Positions 46,915 to 59,100 of a DNA stretch of 64,000 nt are shown here, one piece after another; the first letter of the stretch is position 1; each line of letters opens with the position of its first letter. The stretch is from positions 132,211,483 to 132,275,482 of the forward strand of contig CM035167.1 of the NCBI GenBank assembly GCA_020205615.1. Reading direction: 5' to 3'. The stretch is from Panax quinquefolius (lineage: Eukaryota; Streptophyta; Magnoliopsida; Apiales; Araliaceae). The notes beneath the pieces are model-generated. The model worked only from the letters and a program-made list of their open reading frames with translations. It did not search any database and was not told the DNA's origin. The translations under genes and the position numbers were made by a program.

Positions 46915-47400
46915 ATCCACGTAGAGCAGATCATTTCCACAATTTAATAAAGAATGAATCTGAAGGATCATTCACCATGCATCTGCATAATCCACATGGA
47001 CAAAGTTATTCCAATGTAATAATAAAGAATGGAATAACAAAAGAATTCACCTGAGCATACGATAGACCATTGCATGCATAAAAGTTATTCCAATGTATAA
47101 TAAATAATGGAACCGAAGTCATGCGTAATCCACACGCATGTGATATTCCAACATAATAATAAAGAATAGAACCAGGTCATGTGTAATCTGCACAGACAGG
47201 ATATTCCAATAGAATAATAAATAATGGAATAACAACAAAATTCACCAGGCATGCGATAGAACGCACATACATGTTATTCCAAAAGAATAATAAGGAATGG
47301 AATAACAGAAGAATTTCACCATGTATGTGGTACTTCGCATATACAGGTTATTCCAACATAACAATAAGGAATGGAATAACAATAGCTCTCTTCATGAATA
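46915..47400 (-). repeat. GGAATAAC/GTTATTCC tandem array in LTR H
   Basis: Seven or so degenerate units of roughly 60-75 bp, each with TTATTCCAATGTAATAATAA, GGAATGGAATAAC and a GCATGCG/CATGCGGT segment. It corresponds to the array in LTR C and to shorter plus-strand versions at 2200-2350 and 40280-40440. Confidence 0.7.
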
Positions 47401-47605
47401 CAAAAGAAATAATACCCCTTACCTTAGAAGAAGACTGGATACTGGAATAGTAAGGTAGCAGACTTCTCTTCTTCTTTCTCTCTATAATTTCTCTCTATAA
47501 CAATTGCTCTATTGCTTTAGTGAATTGGTGAGAAATGAAGGAAGAATGAGCTTCTATTTATAGGAAAATATAGTTTCGATAATTGCACGTTTTTAGGTTT
47601 GAAAT

Positions 47606-47895
47606 ATTACAGTATAATACCTTCCTCTTTTTCTTCATTTTTAATTTAGTCCTACAAGTATTATCAAACTTGCACCATCTCCCCTAATAGTAAATCATGA
47701 GAATCAATAGTAAATCATGTAAATCAATAGTTCTAGACATGTAAAAATACGAATTACAGTATAGTACCTCCATCTATACCTCTATTTTTAACTTAGTCAT
47801 GCAAGTATTATCAATCTTGCACCACCTCCCCTAATAGTACAAGAATGTGAATCAATAGTACACACATGTGAACACATAGTCATTATCATTTGAAT
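47606..47895 (-). repeat. 147-bp tandem duplication in U3 of LTR H
   Basis: Two copies starting ATTACAGTAT at 47606 and 47753, both running through TTGCACCA(T/C)CTCCCCTAAT. LTR J carries this segment once (near 53775-53870). It lies upstream of the H TATA box (CTATTTATAG near 47555). Confidence 0.7.
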
Positions 47896-48617
47896 TAATA
47901 GCAATTAATTGCTCATTTATCCGGTTAATTACCCGATTGGTCAATATAACCTCCAGACATCAATTATTATCGAAATAAATGTCCATTTTCACTAACACTA
48001 ATAATTCCAACACAATGGAACTATCAATTTCATATTTAATCAACACGAACTTATTCATCATTAATATTATAATTCACAATATTTAATAACCGTGTCGTTC
48101 CCGTGAAAGAGGGGCTTTTCGATAAGGATTTCTCCTTATTGGCCGCAATTAGGTGACCAAACCTCTCTTCGATGTAACTTCTAGACATCAATAATATTGC
48201 AAATAATAATATGAATAACTTTGTCGTCTCAATTATTGATTTAATAATATAACATATTATATAGATGATATTTGTGACAATAATTGAATCAATAATATGA
48301 GAGATATGATTCAAAGAATTATCTTGTAGTAATAATTGAGTATAACCGAAAGTGACTTTTTACGTAAGCATCAATAATCAATACCCTGTGCTACTATGTA
48401 ACCACGCGTATTAATGTACTTTTACTACCGGGTAGTTCAACAGTTTTAATGGTAACACTTTCGCCGTTATTTTTATAAAAAGATAATTCTGTCGTTTTTT
48501 AACTACGAAAATACTTCCGTTGTGGGGTCCAGCAATGATTATGCCATCGTACGGATATTCCCTGACAAAAAGAATATTCCCCAACCAAACGAATATTTTA
48601 TAACAACTTGCATACTT

Positions 48618-51600
48618 TGTAACGACCCCAAAATAGGTCCATTCCATCCAACCCATTCTGAGTCGCCAAATACATGATACAGAAAACAACTACAACTTTA
48701 TTACAACAATTGTCGTGCAAAATACAACAACACATATGCTGTGAGTTTGGATACAAATGTATATCAACTGTGACTCATGCCCCAACCGTGGACAGCACCT
48801 CATAATGACACCTTACATAAAGGTATAGTCGAAAACTATTTTAGAAATTAAAAGCTTTGGGAAGTGCTCAAGGAAACCTTCGTACATGGGAGGCCATGCT
48901 TCTAGGTTATGATAGATATCATATGGCCACAGAATTATCCTGGTTGATCCAATAGACCCCAAAGAAAAACGAGAAGATTACTATCATATTCTTCCCAATG
49001 GTGAGTCTTCTCTTGACATATCATTATCTCCACTATCTCTAATTTAGACTTATATTTAAAATAGACTCCAAGATCATATAGGTAGTGCTGGTAGATATAC
49101 TCAGTAAGTGGATGAGCACAACCATGTCTTATGATGACACGAGGTTGTATGTCATTAGACATCTTGTATGATAGTGGCAAAACACCCTTCCAAGTTAAAT
49201 TCAGCTCACCCTCAACATCTATAGACCACCGTTTTATTCCCTTGTTATCCCCCGCTCGACCCAGCTACACTCGTATTACCTGAAAGGAATTGTGAAGCAA
49301 AAGGGTGAGCACAACTAGCTCAGTAAAGAATATCATGACTAAGGATAATTAAATTATCAATAGCCTTCATCAATAATAAATCGTAGATTTAGAACATATG
49401 GTAGATGATAAAAAAATTCAACCATAGTTAGCAATGAACGAAGCGATCCATTAGAAGAGTCAAATAGACCATAAAATCTATTATCTTCTCCATGTTAAAA
49501 GTCCACCAACAATGTTTTATCCTCGTAACATCAATCAACAATTCTGCCCACAATCACGTATATAACTCATAATCATAATTGTAGTTCTAAATTCCTTTCC
49601 TCATCCAGACAAAAATAATTTTCATCACACGAAACATCAAAGATTATGGTTATACCAAATCACGATTCATGTTCATAATCCTATTAATAAATTCATCTTT
49701 GCACTACTACCAAAGATATACATCAACAAGTCATCTTTGCACTACAGGCCAAAGATATTCATCAACAAGTCATCTTTGCACTACAGGCCAAAGATATTCA
49801 TCAGTTGGTCATGTTCATCTAAACACATGTTCATCTTTGCACTATGGGCCAAAGATATTCATCAGAAATCATTCATCTTTGCACTACAACAGCCAAAGAT
49901 ATTCGATTATATCATCATTTAGGGTGAGGATGATGAAAAATATTCTAAGGAAAACGAATCCAAAGGAAACAAAAGAACAAGCATTAAGGATTCAGACTTT
50001 TAAATAATCCAAGTTCAAAATACTTCATAAATAACCAGATTGGAGTAAAATTCAAGAATGAAGATCAAAACATAGATCCAATCAAAGATAGGAATCATAA
50101 TGCACAATCTTGGACACGTAAAAGAAAATTTAATTTTTCCGTGAATAAGGTCGATTCAGTGAATAAGGTCAAGATACGTGAATAGTGCCGTATACGTGAA
50201 TAGTAACTCCGACCTCAAAAGATAGAAATTTCACAAAAAAACATCATCACGCTTCGTGAATAGTACTCGTGAATAGTAACTCGTGAATAGTAACTCATGA
50301 ATAGTAACTCATGAATAGTAACCCCGACATGAAAAAGTTCCAAATTTGATAAAAAAATTCCAAACAACATTCTGGCATAATGATATTGAAGAAATAATAT
50401 CATTTTAGAAGAAAATAACCTCCCTTACAATCCCTTACCTCAGAAAGAATAGTACTTCTGACTAGAATACCGGATATAGTCTTTGAAAAAACTTCAGCAC
50501 CAGATAAAGCAAAACTCAAGTACTAAAATACTCACAAAATACGCTCGATATAATAGAGAGAGAAATAGAGAGAAAACTTCAGTTTCTGGTGTGATTTTCA
50601 ATTCTAACCTAAGCACCCTATTTATAGGAAATTTCTTAGAACACCAAAGCAGAAAATTTATTAAAATATTAATATATATATATATAATAATTTGTCTACG
50701 CCCACCTAGAATCATCTGAATTCAGCCACCCTTGAGGTCCACAATAATGACAAAAACAAAAAAAAACGTTTTTGTTATTAAAATTAATTAAAACTTTCAA
50801 AAATCAATTATTTCGGAACTACAGAACTTCAATAATTCATAATAAATAGCCCTTTTTATTAGAAAATTCAAATCTCGCGTCTTTTTATAGGAAATTCAAT
50901 TTCTACAACTGCGGAAGAAAGTTTTTCCAAATTCAAATGTAAATTGACCAAATTCACATACTAAGACGATTTTATGTGCTATAATCAAATTTCGGTCAAG
51001 AAATGGGGTCCACCGACACACAAAACATGTGTTAATCATTTAATGCAACAAAAATACTCTTCCTCCTCATATACTCATATATCACACATTCATTGTAAAA
51101 TATCATCATTATTATATTATAATAATATAATAAAATATTATTTTATCGAGAAAAGATAAAATATCAATTTTCAACAATTGTCACTTTAAAAATTTTCTCC
51201 ATCTATATCCACATAAAATGAATATTTTCTCAAAGATATAAATCAATAATTAATTATTCATAAATAATATTACGAATCATAATAATGACAACCGTGAGCT
51301 TCTCGTGAAAGAGGGGCTTCCAATAAGAATTTCTCCTTATTGGTGTGCAATTAGGTGACCAAACCTCTCCTTAGATGTAACTTTCTAGACATTGCCAATA
51401 ATGTTATCTAATAATATTATTCAGATAATATGAATTATTGCTCGATAATGGAAAATAACGTGTAGTGACAATTATTAAAACAACAAGTAATATAAAATAT
51501 CAACGCAACAATTATTGAATCAATAAAAATATCAATAAAAGAATTATCGTAACAATTATTGAGTAAAGGCCTTCACGTAAGAATCAATAATTCAAAAATA

Positions 51601-51979
51601 CTGTGCAATACCGTGTGCTACTATGCAACAACGCGTATTACTTTACTTTACCCACCGGATATTCCAACAGTGTTAACGGTAACAACTACGTCGTTATTTA
51701 TAAAAAACTCATACTTGTCGTTTTCTTCATCCAACAATTATTCTGTTATGGGACCCACAAAAAGCTGCGCCGTCGTACGAATATTCCCCGACAAAAAGAA
51801 TATTCCACGACCAAACAAATATTCCCCGATAGAAATGAGTATTTTATAACCACTTGCATATTTTGAAAAAAAATTCATATATCACCCTTAACTTTAACTC
51901 TTATCAATTTAACCATTTACTGAAAAGTAATTATTAGAAAAATTGAATACTTTTATTTCATAAAATTCGGGGTCTTACA
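48618..51979 (-). mobile_element. Solo LTR I (minus), third subfamily
   Basis: TGTAACGACCCC at 48618 to GGGGTCTTACA at 51979, 3362 bp, flanked by perfect TACTT duplications (48613-48617, 51980-51984). It is inserted in LTR H, whose sequence continues across. The promoter half (50200-51979) is like A/K LTRs (TATA at 50618-50627, palindrome region near 51573). The other end carries an extra ~800-bp segment (48760-49560) absent from the other subfamilies but shared with the LTR at 63102. Confidence 0.9.
48935..49265 (-). CDS. Unidentified ORF inside the extra segment of LTR I
   Basis: A minus-strand open stretch of about 105 codons, from about 49265 (no ATG at its start; first ATG at 49180) to the stop at 48935. 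Residues include NKGIKRWSIDVEGELNLTW, LPLSYKMSNDIQPRVIIR, EYIYQHYLYDLGVYFKYKS and YDSNLLVFLWGLLDQPG. It is hydrophilic at the start and Tyr/Leu-rich later. I do not recognise a family. The homologous region in the LTR at 63102 (about 63400-63730) conserves the sequence but has frame breaks. It may be a captured host or element fragment carried in the LTR; chance openness cannot be excluded. Confidence 0.3.
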
Positions 51980-52100
51980 TACTTTGCAAACATTTACAAA
52001 TATTACCCACAACTATAACATTATATAAAATCCACACCATAATATTAAACAAATATTTTGAGAAATTTAAATCTTTATTCATAAAATTTGGGGTCTCACA

Positions 52101-52221
52101 CACTTGTTCTTTTAGGATATCCAAGTATCCTCCCAATAACTTTCCAATGATTAATATTAGGACTGCTCGTATATCTACTAAGTTTAAAAACTGTAAAAGA
52201 AATATCTAGCCTAGTACAATG
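52101..52221 (-). pseudogene. Copia pol fragment between LTRs H and J
   Basis: 121 bp encoding, on the minus strand, CTRLDISFTVFKLSRYTSSP and HWKVIGRILGYPKRTS, the RT/RNase H connection of copia elements (usually CTRPDIAYAV...HW...LRYLKGT). It lies directly upstream of the piece ending at 45573; LTR H separates them. On the other side LTR J cuts the gene again. Confidence 0.85.
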
Positions 52222-54075
52222 TGTGACGCCCCCAAAATAGGTATACATCACCCATCTTGAGTCTCCAAATACATGGTACATAAATCAAATACAAATTTTT
52301 TTTATACAATACGACAAAAGGAGTCCTCATTACAATTATTGTCACACTATTTTAGAAAATAGTGAGAACTACTATAGCCACCATCTCGAACCGTCACTCC
52401 ATTCCCTGACTAGTCCCGGCTACGTTCTCATTTCTTGAAGAGAACAATGAAAATAAAAGGGTGAGCTCAACTAGCTCAGTAAGAAATATTATGACTAAGA
52501 TAATGTAGAATAAATTATCGTTAGCCTTCAACAGTGTTAAACTGATAAAATACAATAAACATCAAGTTTAACTGCAGCGGAACAAGCAATCCATTAGAAG
52601 AGTCAAGTAGAGCATGATATCTACTATCTTCTATGATTTAAGAGTTTATCATCAATTTTATCGCTGAGACTCAGTTCAATAAATAGTATCAAAACCATGA
52701 ATTATCCATGCACTACGGGCCAAGGATATTCGTGTTTTCACCAATGGTCATAATCATACCGAATAATCCCTGGTCATAATCATACCAACAACTGTCCATC
52801 AATGCACTACGGGCCAATGAGGACTTTTATCACATCATTTGTAACATTACGGGTCATGATTATACCGAATGATCCCTGGTCATAATCATACCAATCAACA
52901 GTCCATCTATGCATGTAAGTCAAAGATGGCTTTCATCACAATATAAGCATGAGGATGGTGACAATGATATAAGAATTAAATTAAATGAAAACAAATGATA
53001 AATTTTAAAGATTTATAATTTAATTTATCTAGAATTCAATAATGTCCAAATTGTCAACATGATACTACTTTGTGGAGTAAAATTCAAGAATAATATTGTA
53101 TCAAAAATGATTTGGATAAAAAAGAAATCAATTTTTGTCATGAATAGTACTCCATGTGAATATTACCCGAGTGAATAGTACCCCATGAATAGTACTTCGA
53201 GAATAGTATCCCGCGAATAGTACTTTGTGAATAGTAATTCATAAATAGTACCCATGAATAGTACCCCGTGAATAGTAGTTTGTGAATAGTACCATATAAA
53301 TGAATAGTACTCATGGACAGTACTCCGACATGAAAAGCTTAAAATTTAACAAGACTGTGCAAAAAATATTCTTGTGAAACGATACTAGATGAAGTGCAAA
53401 TTTCAAGGATATTCTACTAATTTCACGGAGTATAGAAGTAATACTTTAACAAAATGAGGGTATAATCAGGAATACGAGACGAAATAATATTACTCATTTA
53501 CTACAGAGTATGGAAGAAAATATTATTCCTTATGAATACTGAACAAACATAATATCCCTTACCTTAGATGAAGACTGGATACTGGAATAGTGAAGTAGCA
53601 GAATACTCTTCTTCTTCCTCTTTATAGCTTCTCTCTCGATAACTTCTCTCTCTATAGCTTCTCTCTCTATAATTGCTCTTGTGAGTCTTAGTGAATTAGT
53701 GAGAATTAAAGAAGAATAAGCTTCTATTTATAAGAAAACATAGTTTTGATAATTGCACGTTTTGGGGCTCGAATTATTACAGTATAGTACCTTCATATTT
53801 TCCTCTATTTTTAATTTAGTCCTGCAAGTATTATCAATCCTGCACCACCTCCCCTACTAGTAATGCATATGAAACAATAGTTCCATTCATGCGAGCAAAT
53901 AGTTATATACATGTGAACAAATAGCAATTAATTGCTCATTTATCCGATTAATTACCCGATTGGTTAATATAACCTCCAGAAATCAATTATTATCGAAATA
54001 AATGTTGATTTCCACTAATACAAATAATCCCAACACAATAAAAATATTAATTTCATCTTTAATCAACACGAACTT
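52222..54075 (-). repeat. LTR J (minus), interrupted
   Basis: TGTGACGCCCCC at 52222; C/H subfamily. Contains about a dozen GTGAATAGTACC-type units (53135-53335), CT-rich runs (53600-53680), and a TATA-like CTTCTATTTATAAG at 53720. It is cut at 54075 (CACGAACTT) by the K array; the equivalent LTR H sequence continues with ATTCATCATTAATA. The remainder lies beyond the window. Confidence 0.82.
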
Positions 54076-56452
54076 TGTGACGCCCCCAAAATAGGTATAC
54101 ATCACCCATTATGAGTCGCCAAATATATGGTACAGAAATAAATACAACTGCAGCAATACAATTGTAAGTCCTCATTACAATTATTGATACACTATTTTAC
54201 AAAAATAGTGAGGACTGCTAAAACATCTTTCTAGAACCATCACTCCATGCCCCGACTAGATCCTGCAATGTTCTTACCTCCTGAGAAGAAAAATGGAACA
54301 AAAAGGAAAAGGGTGAGTTCAACTAGCCCGGTAAAGAATATTATGACTAAGATAATATACAACAAATTATCATTAGTCTTCAACAGGAAAAAATCTGATA
54401 GAATATAATAGACAACAAGTTTAAGATCAACAAATACAGCGGAAACAACAATCCATTAGAAGAGTCACGTAGAGAATGAGTTCTACTATCTTCTAAAATT
54501 TAAAAGTCCATCATCAATATTTTATCCCTGTAACATCAATCAATATACATCTTTAATCAAATATTCATCTTTGCACTACAGGCCAAAGATATTCATTTGT
54601 ATCACCAGTTGGTCATGTTCATCTCAACACCTGTTCATCTTTTTACACTACGAGCCAAAGATATTCATTAGGTAATCATTCATCTTTGCACTACAGGCTA
54701 AAGATATTCAGTAATCTCATCATTTAGGACTGAGGATGATAAAAAATATCTTAAAGAAAACGAATCCAGTGAGATAAAAGAACAAATATTAGGGATTCGT
54801 ATTACAATTTATCCAAGTTCAATAATACTCCATAATAACCAATTGTGAAGCAGAATTCAAAAATAAAGATCAAAATATAGATACAATCAAAGATAGTAAC
54901 CATAATAGACATCTTGGATAAAAAGGAAAATTTTAATTTTTCAGTGAATAGTGTCGTATTCGTGAATAGTGTCGTATACGTGAATAGTAATCCCGATACA
55001 AAAAGGTAGAAATTCCATAATAAAATCCATACCAATATTTCGGTATAATGATATTGAAAGAATAACATCATTATAAAGAAAATAATATCTTTTACCTTAA
55101 AAAGATAGTACTTCTGATTGGAATACTGGATATAGTGCTGAAGGAACTTGCAACGTATAGCAACACTCAAAGTATCAAAATACTCACAAGAATACGCTCG
55201 AAAATATAGAGAGAGAAAGAGAGAAAACTTGTTTCTGGTGTGATTTTCAATTCTAACTTAGCCTCTATTTATAGGAAAATGTTAGACGCCAAGCGCATTT
55301 TGACCGCTACTATTGCCACCCACCACATTTGAGATTCAATTTGAGCACATTTCTCACCAACCAAAATTGGGGCCCACCAATTCTTGAATTTTCCACCAAA
55401 ATGATAATTTCTGAAACTTCAACAATTTCTGAACCAGTCACCTCTTAAAATTCATAAAAAATTATACGTTCATTTTTAACGGTTCATAATTTGTGAAAAT
55501 ATACTCAACTTATATATGTATAACATATCCAAAAATCACAACGATCCAACGGTCAGATTAAAAATTATAACTCACGCAATATATCTCAAGAACACTGGTT
55601 TGATCTTTTAATACCTCCAATCCAACAAAATACTGATAAAACACTTCAACATTAATTCCTTCATTTATAACCACATAAATAAATCCATCATTTAAATCCG
55701 CATCAAATAAATATTTCCTTATCATATAAATCAATAATTAATTATTCACAAATAATATTACAAAATTATAATTATGACAATCAGGCAGTTCCCAAGAAAG
55801 AGAGGGCTTTCCAATAAGGATTTCTCCTTACTGGAGTGCAATTAGGTGACCAAACCTCTCCTTGACAGAACTTTCTAGATATTGCCAATAATGCTATCTA
55901 ATAATATTATTCAAATAATAAGAATTATTGATCTGATAATGGGAAATACTGTGTAGTGACAATTATTAAAACAACAATAATATAAAATATCAACACAACA
56001 ATTATTGAATCAGTAAAATTAAATATTGAACAGTAATTACTGTAACAATTATTGAGTAGTACCTTCTTACGTAAGAATCAATAATTCAAAATATCGCGGT
56101 AATACCGTGCTCATCGTGCAAACCACGCCAGACATCGTATTTTAACCACCAGGTATTCCAACAGTGTTAACGATAATAATTACGTCGTTTCATTTTCCTT
56201 CATCCAACCGTTTTCCGTTATGAGGGCCATAAATGGCTGCGCCGTCGTACGAATATTCCCCGACAAAAAGAATATTCCACGACCAAACGAATATTCCCCG
56301 ACTAAAATGAATATTTTACAACCACTTGCTTATTTTGTAAAATTTTCACATTTCACCCATAACCAAATCATTATATCAAATTAACACCTTATTAATTTAG
56401 AATAATGAATAGAGGAAAATTCAATTTTATTATAATAAGTTGGGGTCTTACA
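54076..56452 (-). repeat. Element K 3' LTR (minus)
   Basis: TGTGACGCCCCC to GGGGTCTTACA, 2377 bp, A/D subfamily. Hairpin array at 54560-54720, GTGAATAGTGTCG reiterations near 54945-54990, TATA box at 55265-55274, TTACGTAA region near 56070. The preceding AACTT (54071-54075) would be the left target duplication; its partner is outside the window. Confidence 0.88.
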
Positions 56453-57339
56453 ACCTTCCCTCCCTATAAAATTTCGTCCTCAAAATTGACGTACATGCCT
56501 GGTGTTTCGAAAAGGTGAGGATACCTCGCTTTCATTTCTGATTCTATCTCCCAGGTCATTTCTTTAATAGCATGGTTTCTCCACAAAACCTTAACTTGTG
56601 GTATAACCTTGGTGCGTAGGACATGCTCTTTCATATCCAAGATCTTAACAGGTACCTCCTTGTACGTAAAATCTTCGGCTATCTCGTCTGGTTCTAACTC
56701 AATAATGTGGTTTGGGTCGTCCACATATTTACGTAACATCGATACGTAAAAAACGTTATGAACACGCGACATACTTAGCATTAAGGCGAGTCTATAGGCC
56801 ACAGTTCCTACTCGATCGAGGATTTCAAATAAATTGAAGGTTTGAGCTTTCTTCTCTTCATCAACTCTTACTTCTAGAATAACGCATTCTTGCACCTTCT
56901 TTATATTCATCAGCTCTGGTGTGTAGCTTGAGCGGTTTTAACTTTATATATTAAAGTCGATTCTACTCGTATATTTAACATCATAACGTGGGTACTTGGA
57001 GCCTTTAACTCTATCTCCATCCTTTGTAAGTTATACAAAATAGGTCTTTGTGTTCAATAATATCGCACGCAGCATCAAGATAATCATCTTTCTACTCAAC
57101 GCCAACCTACCACGTTCGCTTTTCCAGGATGGTATAGTCGTAATAAAATAAATGAGTCGCCTCTTGAGCTCTTGGAAAATCTTCTCGCATTCCTCGCTTC
57201 CATATGAATTTTGTATCTTTTCGAGTCAGTTAAGTTAACGGAGTAGCGATTCGAAAAAATCCTTCCACGAATCTCTGATAGTAACCAGCTAAGCCTAAAA
57301 AGCTAGATATTTCGATTACTGACTTAGGTTGCTCTCAAC
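56453..57339 (-). pseudogene. Element K pol remnants: RNase H scraps and integrase tail
   Basis: Minus strand. From 57339 downward are RT-connection and RNase H scraps in broken frames (57130-57335, including SSRGDS-like and GKANVV pieces). An open stretch follows at 56464-56910: MNIKKVQECVILEVRVDEE is fused directly to the integrase C-terminal region (NLFEILDRVGTVAYRLAL), then SRVHNVFYVSMLRKYVDDP and the chromodomain-like VKVLWRNHAIKEMTWEIESE, ending FEDEIL. The integrase zinc and catalytic domains are absent. The fusion point (56825-56862), including a small secondary loss beside it, is the same as in element D. The polypurine tract follows at 56453-56466 (complement). Confidence 0.85.
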
Positions 57340-57487
57340 TGTGACTCATATCCCAATCTTGGATAGCACGTCACAATGGCGCCTATTAGTTTACCACCAC
57401 ACAAATATGACGTCCCCTACGGAGAGTCTAGCTTCGGTGTATTCCACAAAGGAAGTCACTAGATAGAGGCTCGGGTACAAACTTCTA
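57340..57487 (-). other. 148-bp filler replacing most of element K RT
   Basis: Sits between RT start sequence (57488) and the RT connection region (57339). It matches the leader-like module at 62936-63085 (shared GTGACTCAT, TCCCAATC, GGCGTCCCCTACG-type and AGATAGAGGCTCGG blocks). Its edge reads GTCACAGTTG, the typical LTR-end/primer-site junction, so it probably came from template switching during reverse transcription. Confidence 0.6.
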
Positions 57488-58142
57488 TAGTTGGGTTTTT
57501 AACTCTTGAAGTTCAATAAGAGCCATTCGATATGAGATTTTAGAAATGGGTTTTGTACCGGGTTCAAAGTCGATACAAAATTCAGTATCACGTTCTAGGG
57601 GTAGGCCAAGAAATTCTTCAGGAAATACGTCAGGAAATTTACTATCAACAGAAATATCATTCAAATCTGACGTTTTTTTATTCAAGTCCATAACATGGAC
57701 TAAGAAAGCTTGACATCCGTTTTTTAATAAACGAATGACTTTATGGCTTGATATGAAAGTGTTTGACTTTAGAGGTTTGGTTGCTTGAATTCTCATAATA
57801 GGTTGGTTAGGAATATGAAAACTAACAACCTTACGAAAACAATCAATTTTGGCATGATGAGTGGTTAACCAATCAATTCCTAAAATCACATCAAAAGCAA
57901 GTATCTTTAAAGAGATAAGATCAACAGGTAATGTGATGGTACCAATTTGAATCAAACAAGATTTATAAACAATGGATGTGATAAAAGGTTCTCCTAACGG
58001 AGTCTCCACAGATAAGTCAAAGTCTAATTTCTCCGGAGTCAAGTTTAAACGTTGAGCACAAGCAGGAGAGATAAAAGAGTGGGTAGAACCGGTATTTAAC
58101 AGGGTATAGACTTCGCAAAAATTTATGATAAACTAACCCGTG
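57485..58142 (-). pseudogene. Element K protease
   Basis: Minus-strand protease region. The active site LLNTGSTHSFIS has the catalytic aspartate changed to asparagine. It is followed by KLDFDLSVETPLGEPF and KILAFDVILGIDWLTTHHAK, then the linker to RT ([33 protein letters not shown]). 185 residues are open at 57485-58042. It is in the same frame as the upstream chimeric Gag, so both probably formed one polyprotein. Confidence 0.85.
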
Positions 58143-58921
58143 ATAACTTCGTTCGGTTCCTCGCTTTTACGAAAGGCGCTCTCACTTGAACCACCGATTT
58201 TGACTTGTCTAGGACAGCCTTTGGTGTCATCCTTACCGCTAGAATTGTCTTTCGCTATAGGGCATATTCCACCCTCAATTGCTTCGTCGTACTCCTATTT
58301 CATGATCTGAATCATTAATCTTCGATCCATATCGAATTGGAGTTGACCGCAATGTACAGGGTAATTCAAAACTTGATGTTGGGTTCTCTCAATTGTTGTC
58401 CAAAAAGAGAAATACATATCATCTATTTTAGCCTTCTTAGATCGGACATCTCTTTCCACAATATCAACGCGTCGTGCGGCTTTTACCCATGCATCACTCA
58501 TTCTCACGCGTTCAGTTATTTCTTCTTTCAGCTCAGATTCTAGCTTTATCATATTATACTCTGCCAAAGAGTGCTTCTGTTCAAGCATCACATATCGGGT
58601 AACACAAGTTTGAATCGTTGCATCCTTTTACTCCACGATCACCTTGGATTCTTCAAATTTCGCTTCTTCTAACTCATGAATACGATTTTGCAATTCTACG
58701 TTTTGAACATAAAATACCTCTAATAAATTTTCCTCAGGTTCCTCTTCTTCCTCACTCTCAGCTGCTACCTCTATGACTAGCTTGGGTGTAACTATTAATT
58801 CTTCCCTCAGCACAAGAATATCTCTAATTCCTTCTCCGCCTGACATCACATTATCCTGGTTGGTGATTAAAGGTGTCTCCACGGTCTCATTCACTACATT
58901 GTTAACGTTCTCAGCTGCCAT
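58143..58921 (-). pseudogene. Element K chimeric Gag: acidic coiled-coil protein in place of capsid
   Basis: ATG at 58921. The first ~26 residues (MAAENVNNVVNETVETPL) match the normal family Gag. The sequence then leaves the family: a short GGEGIRDILVLREELIV stretch, an acidic run (AAESEEEEEPEENLLEV), and long charged heptad-like helices (VELQNRIHELEEAKFEES; KLESELKEEITERVRMS; RRVDIVERDVRSKKAKIDDM), then FSFWTTIERTQHQVL and RRLMIQIM. It returns to family sequence at SEEPNEVIT just before protease. Capsid and zinc knuckles are absent. Stops at 58628 (CAA to TAA) and near 58295 (CAG to TAG) are C-to-T changes in an otherwise single frame of about 260 codons. Copy L shares the architecture. Function unknown. 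Confidence 0.75.
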
Positions 58922-59100
58922 TCTTAAAAACTTCCATAAAATAAGGGTTAATTAAACAAATTAATATATCACCCTATATTATGACCGACCATCACTAAGC
59001 TTAGGTAGGACACACTAGCGAAGGATTTACTCGTCTCTCCCTTCCTAGTTCTAGTCTCATAGCTCAGCTAGAGACCATATCCCTAAGCTTTGATACCAAC
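58922..59100 (-). other. Element K leader and primer-binding site
   Basis: Leader of about 180 bp homologous to 33217-33394 in inverse orientation. The primer-binding site, TGGTATCAAAGC on the minus strand, is at 59088-59099 (complement). Confidence 0.82.

Larger units (their letters stand above)
45579..52100 (-). mobile_element. Solo LTR H (minus), split by LTR I
   Basis: TGTGACGCCACC at 45579 to GGGGTCTCACA at 52100. Flanks are AACTT (45574-45578) and CACTT (52101-52105), a 5-bp duplication with one change. Excluding insertion I, the LTR is about 3.15 kb, and no internal region is present, so this is a solo LTR. The subfamily is that of C and J. The copia reading frame continues across the insertion when the LTR and one flank copy are removed. 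Confidence 0.85.

Noticed and set aside
46509..46971. Tyrosine/serine-rich minus-strand ORFs in LTR H
   Set aside because: They translate the GTGAATAGTAC reiterations (YYSRVTIH-type peptides); similar peptides arise in all LTRs, including 54802-55170 and 59999-60478.
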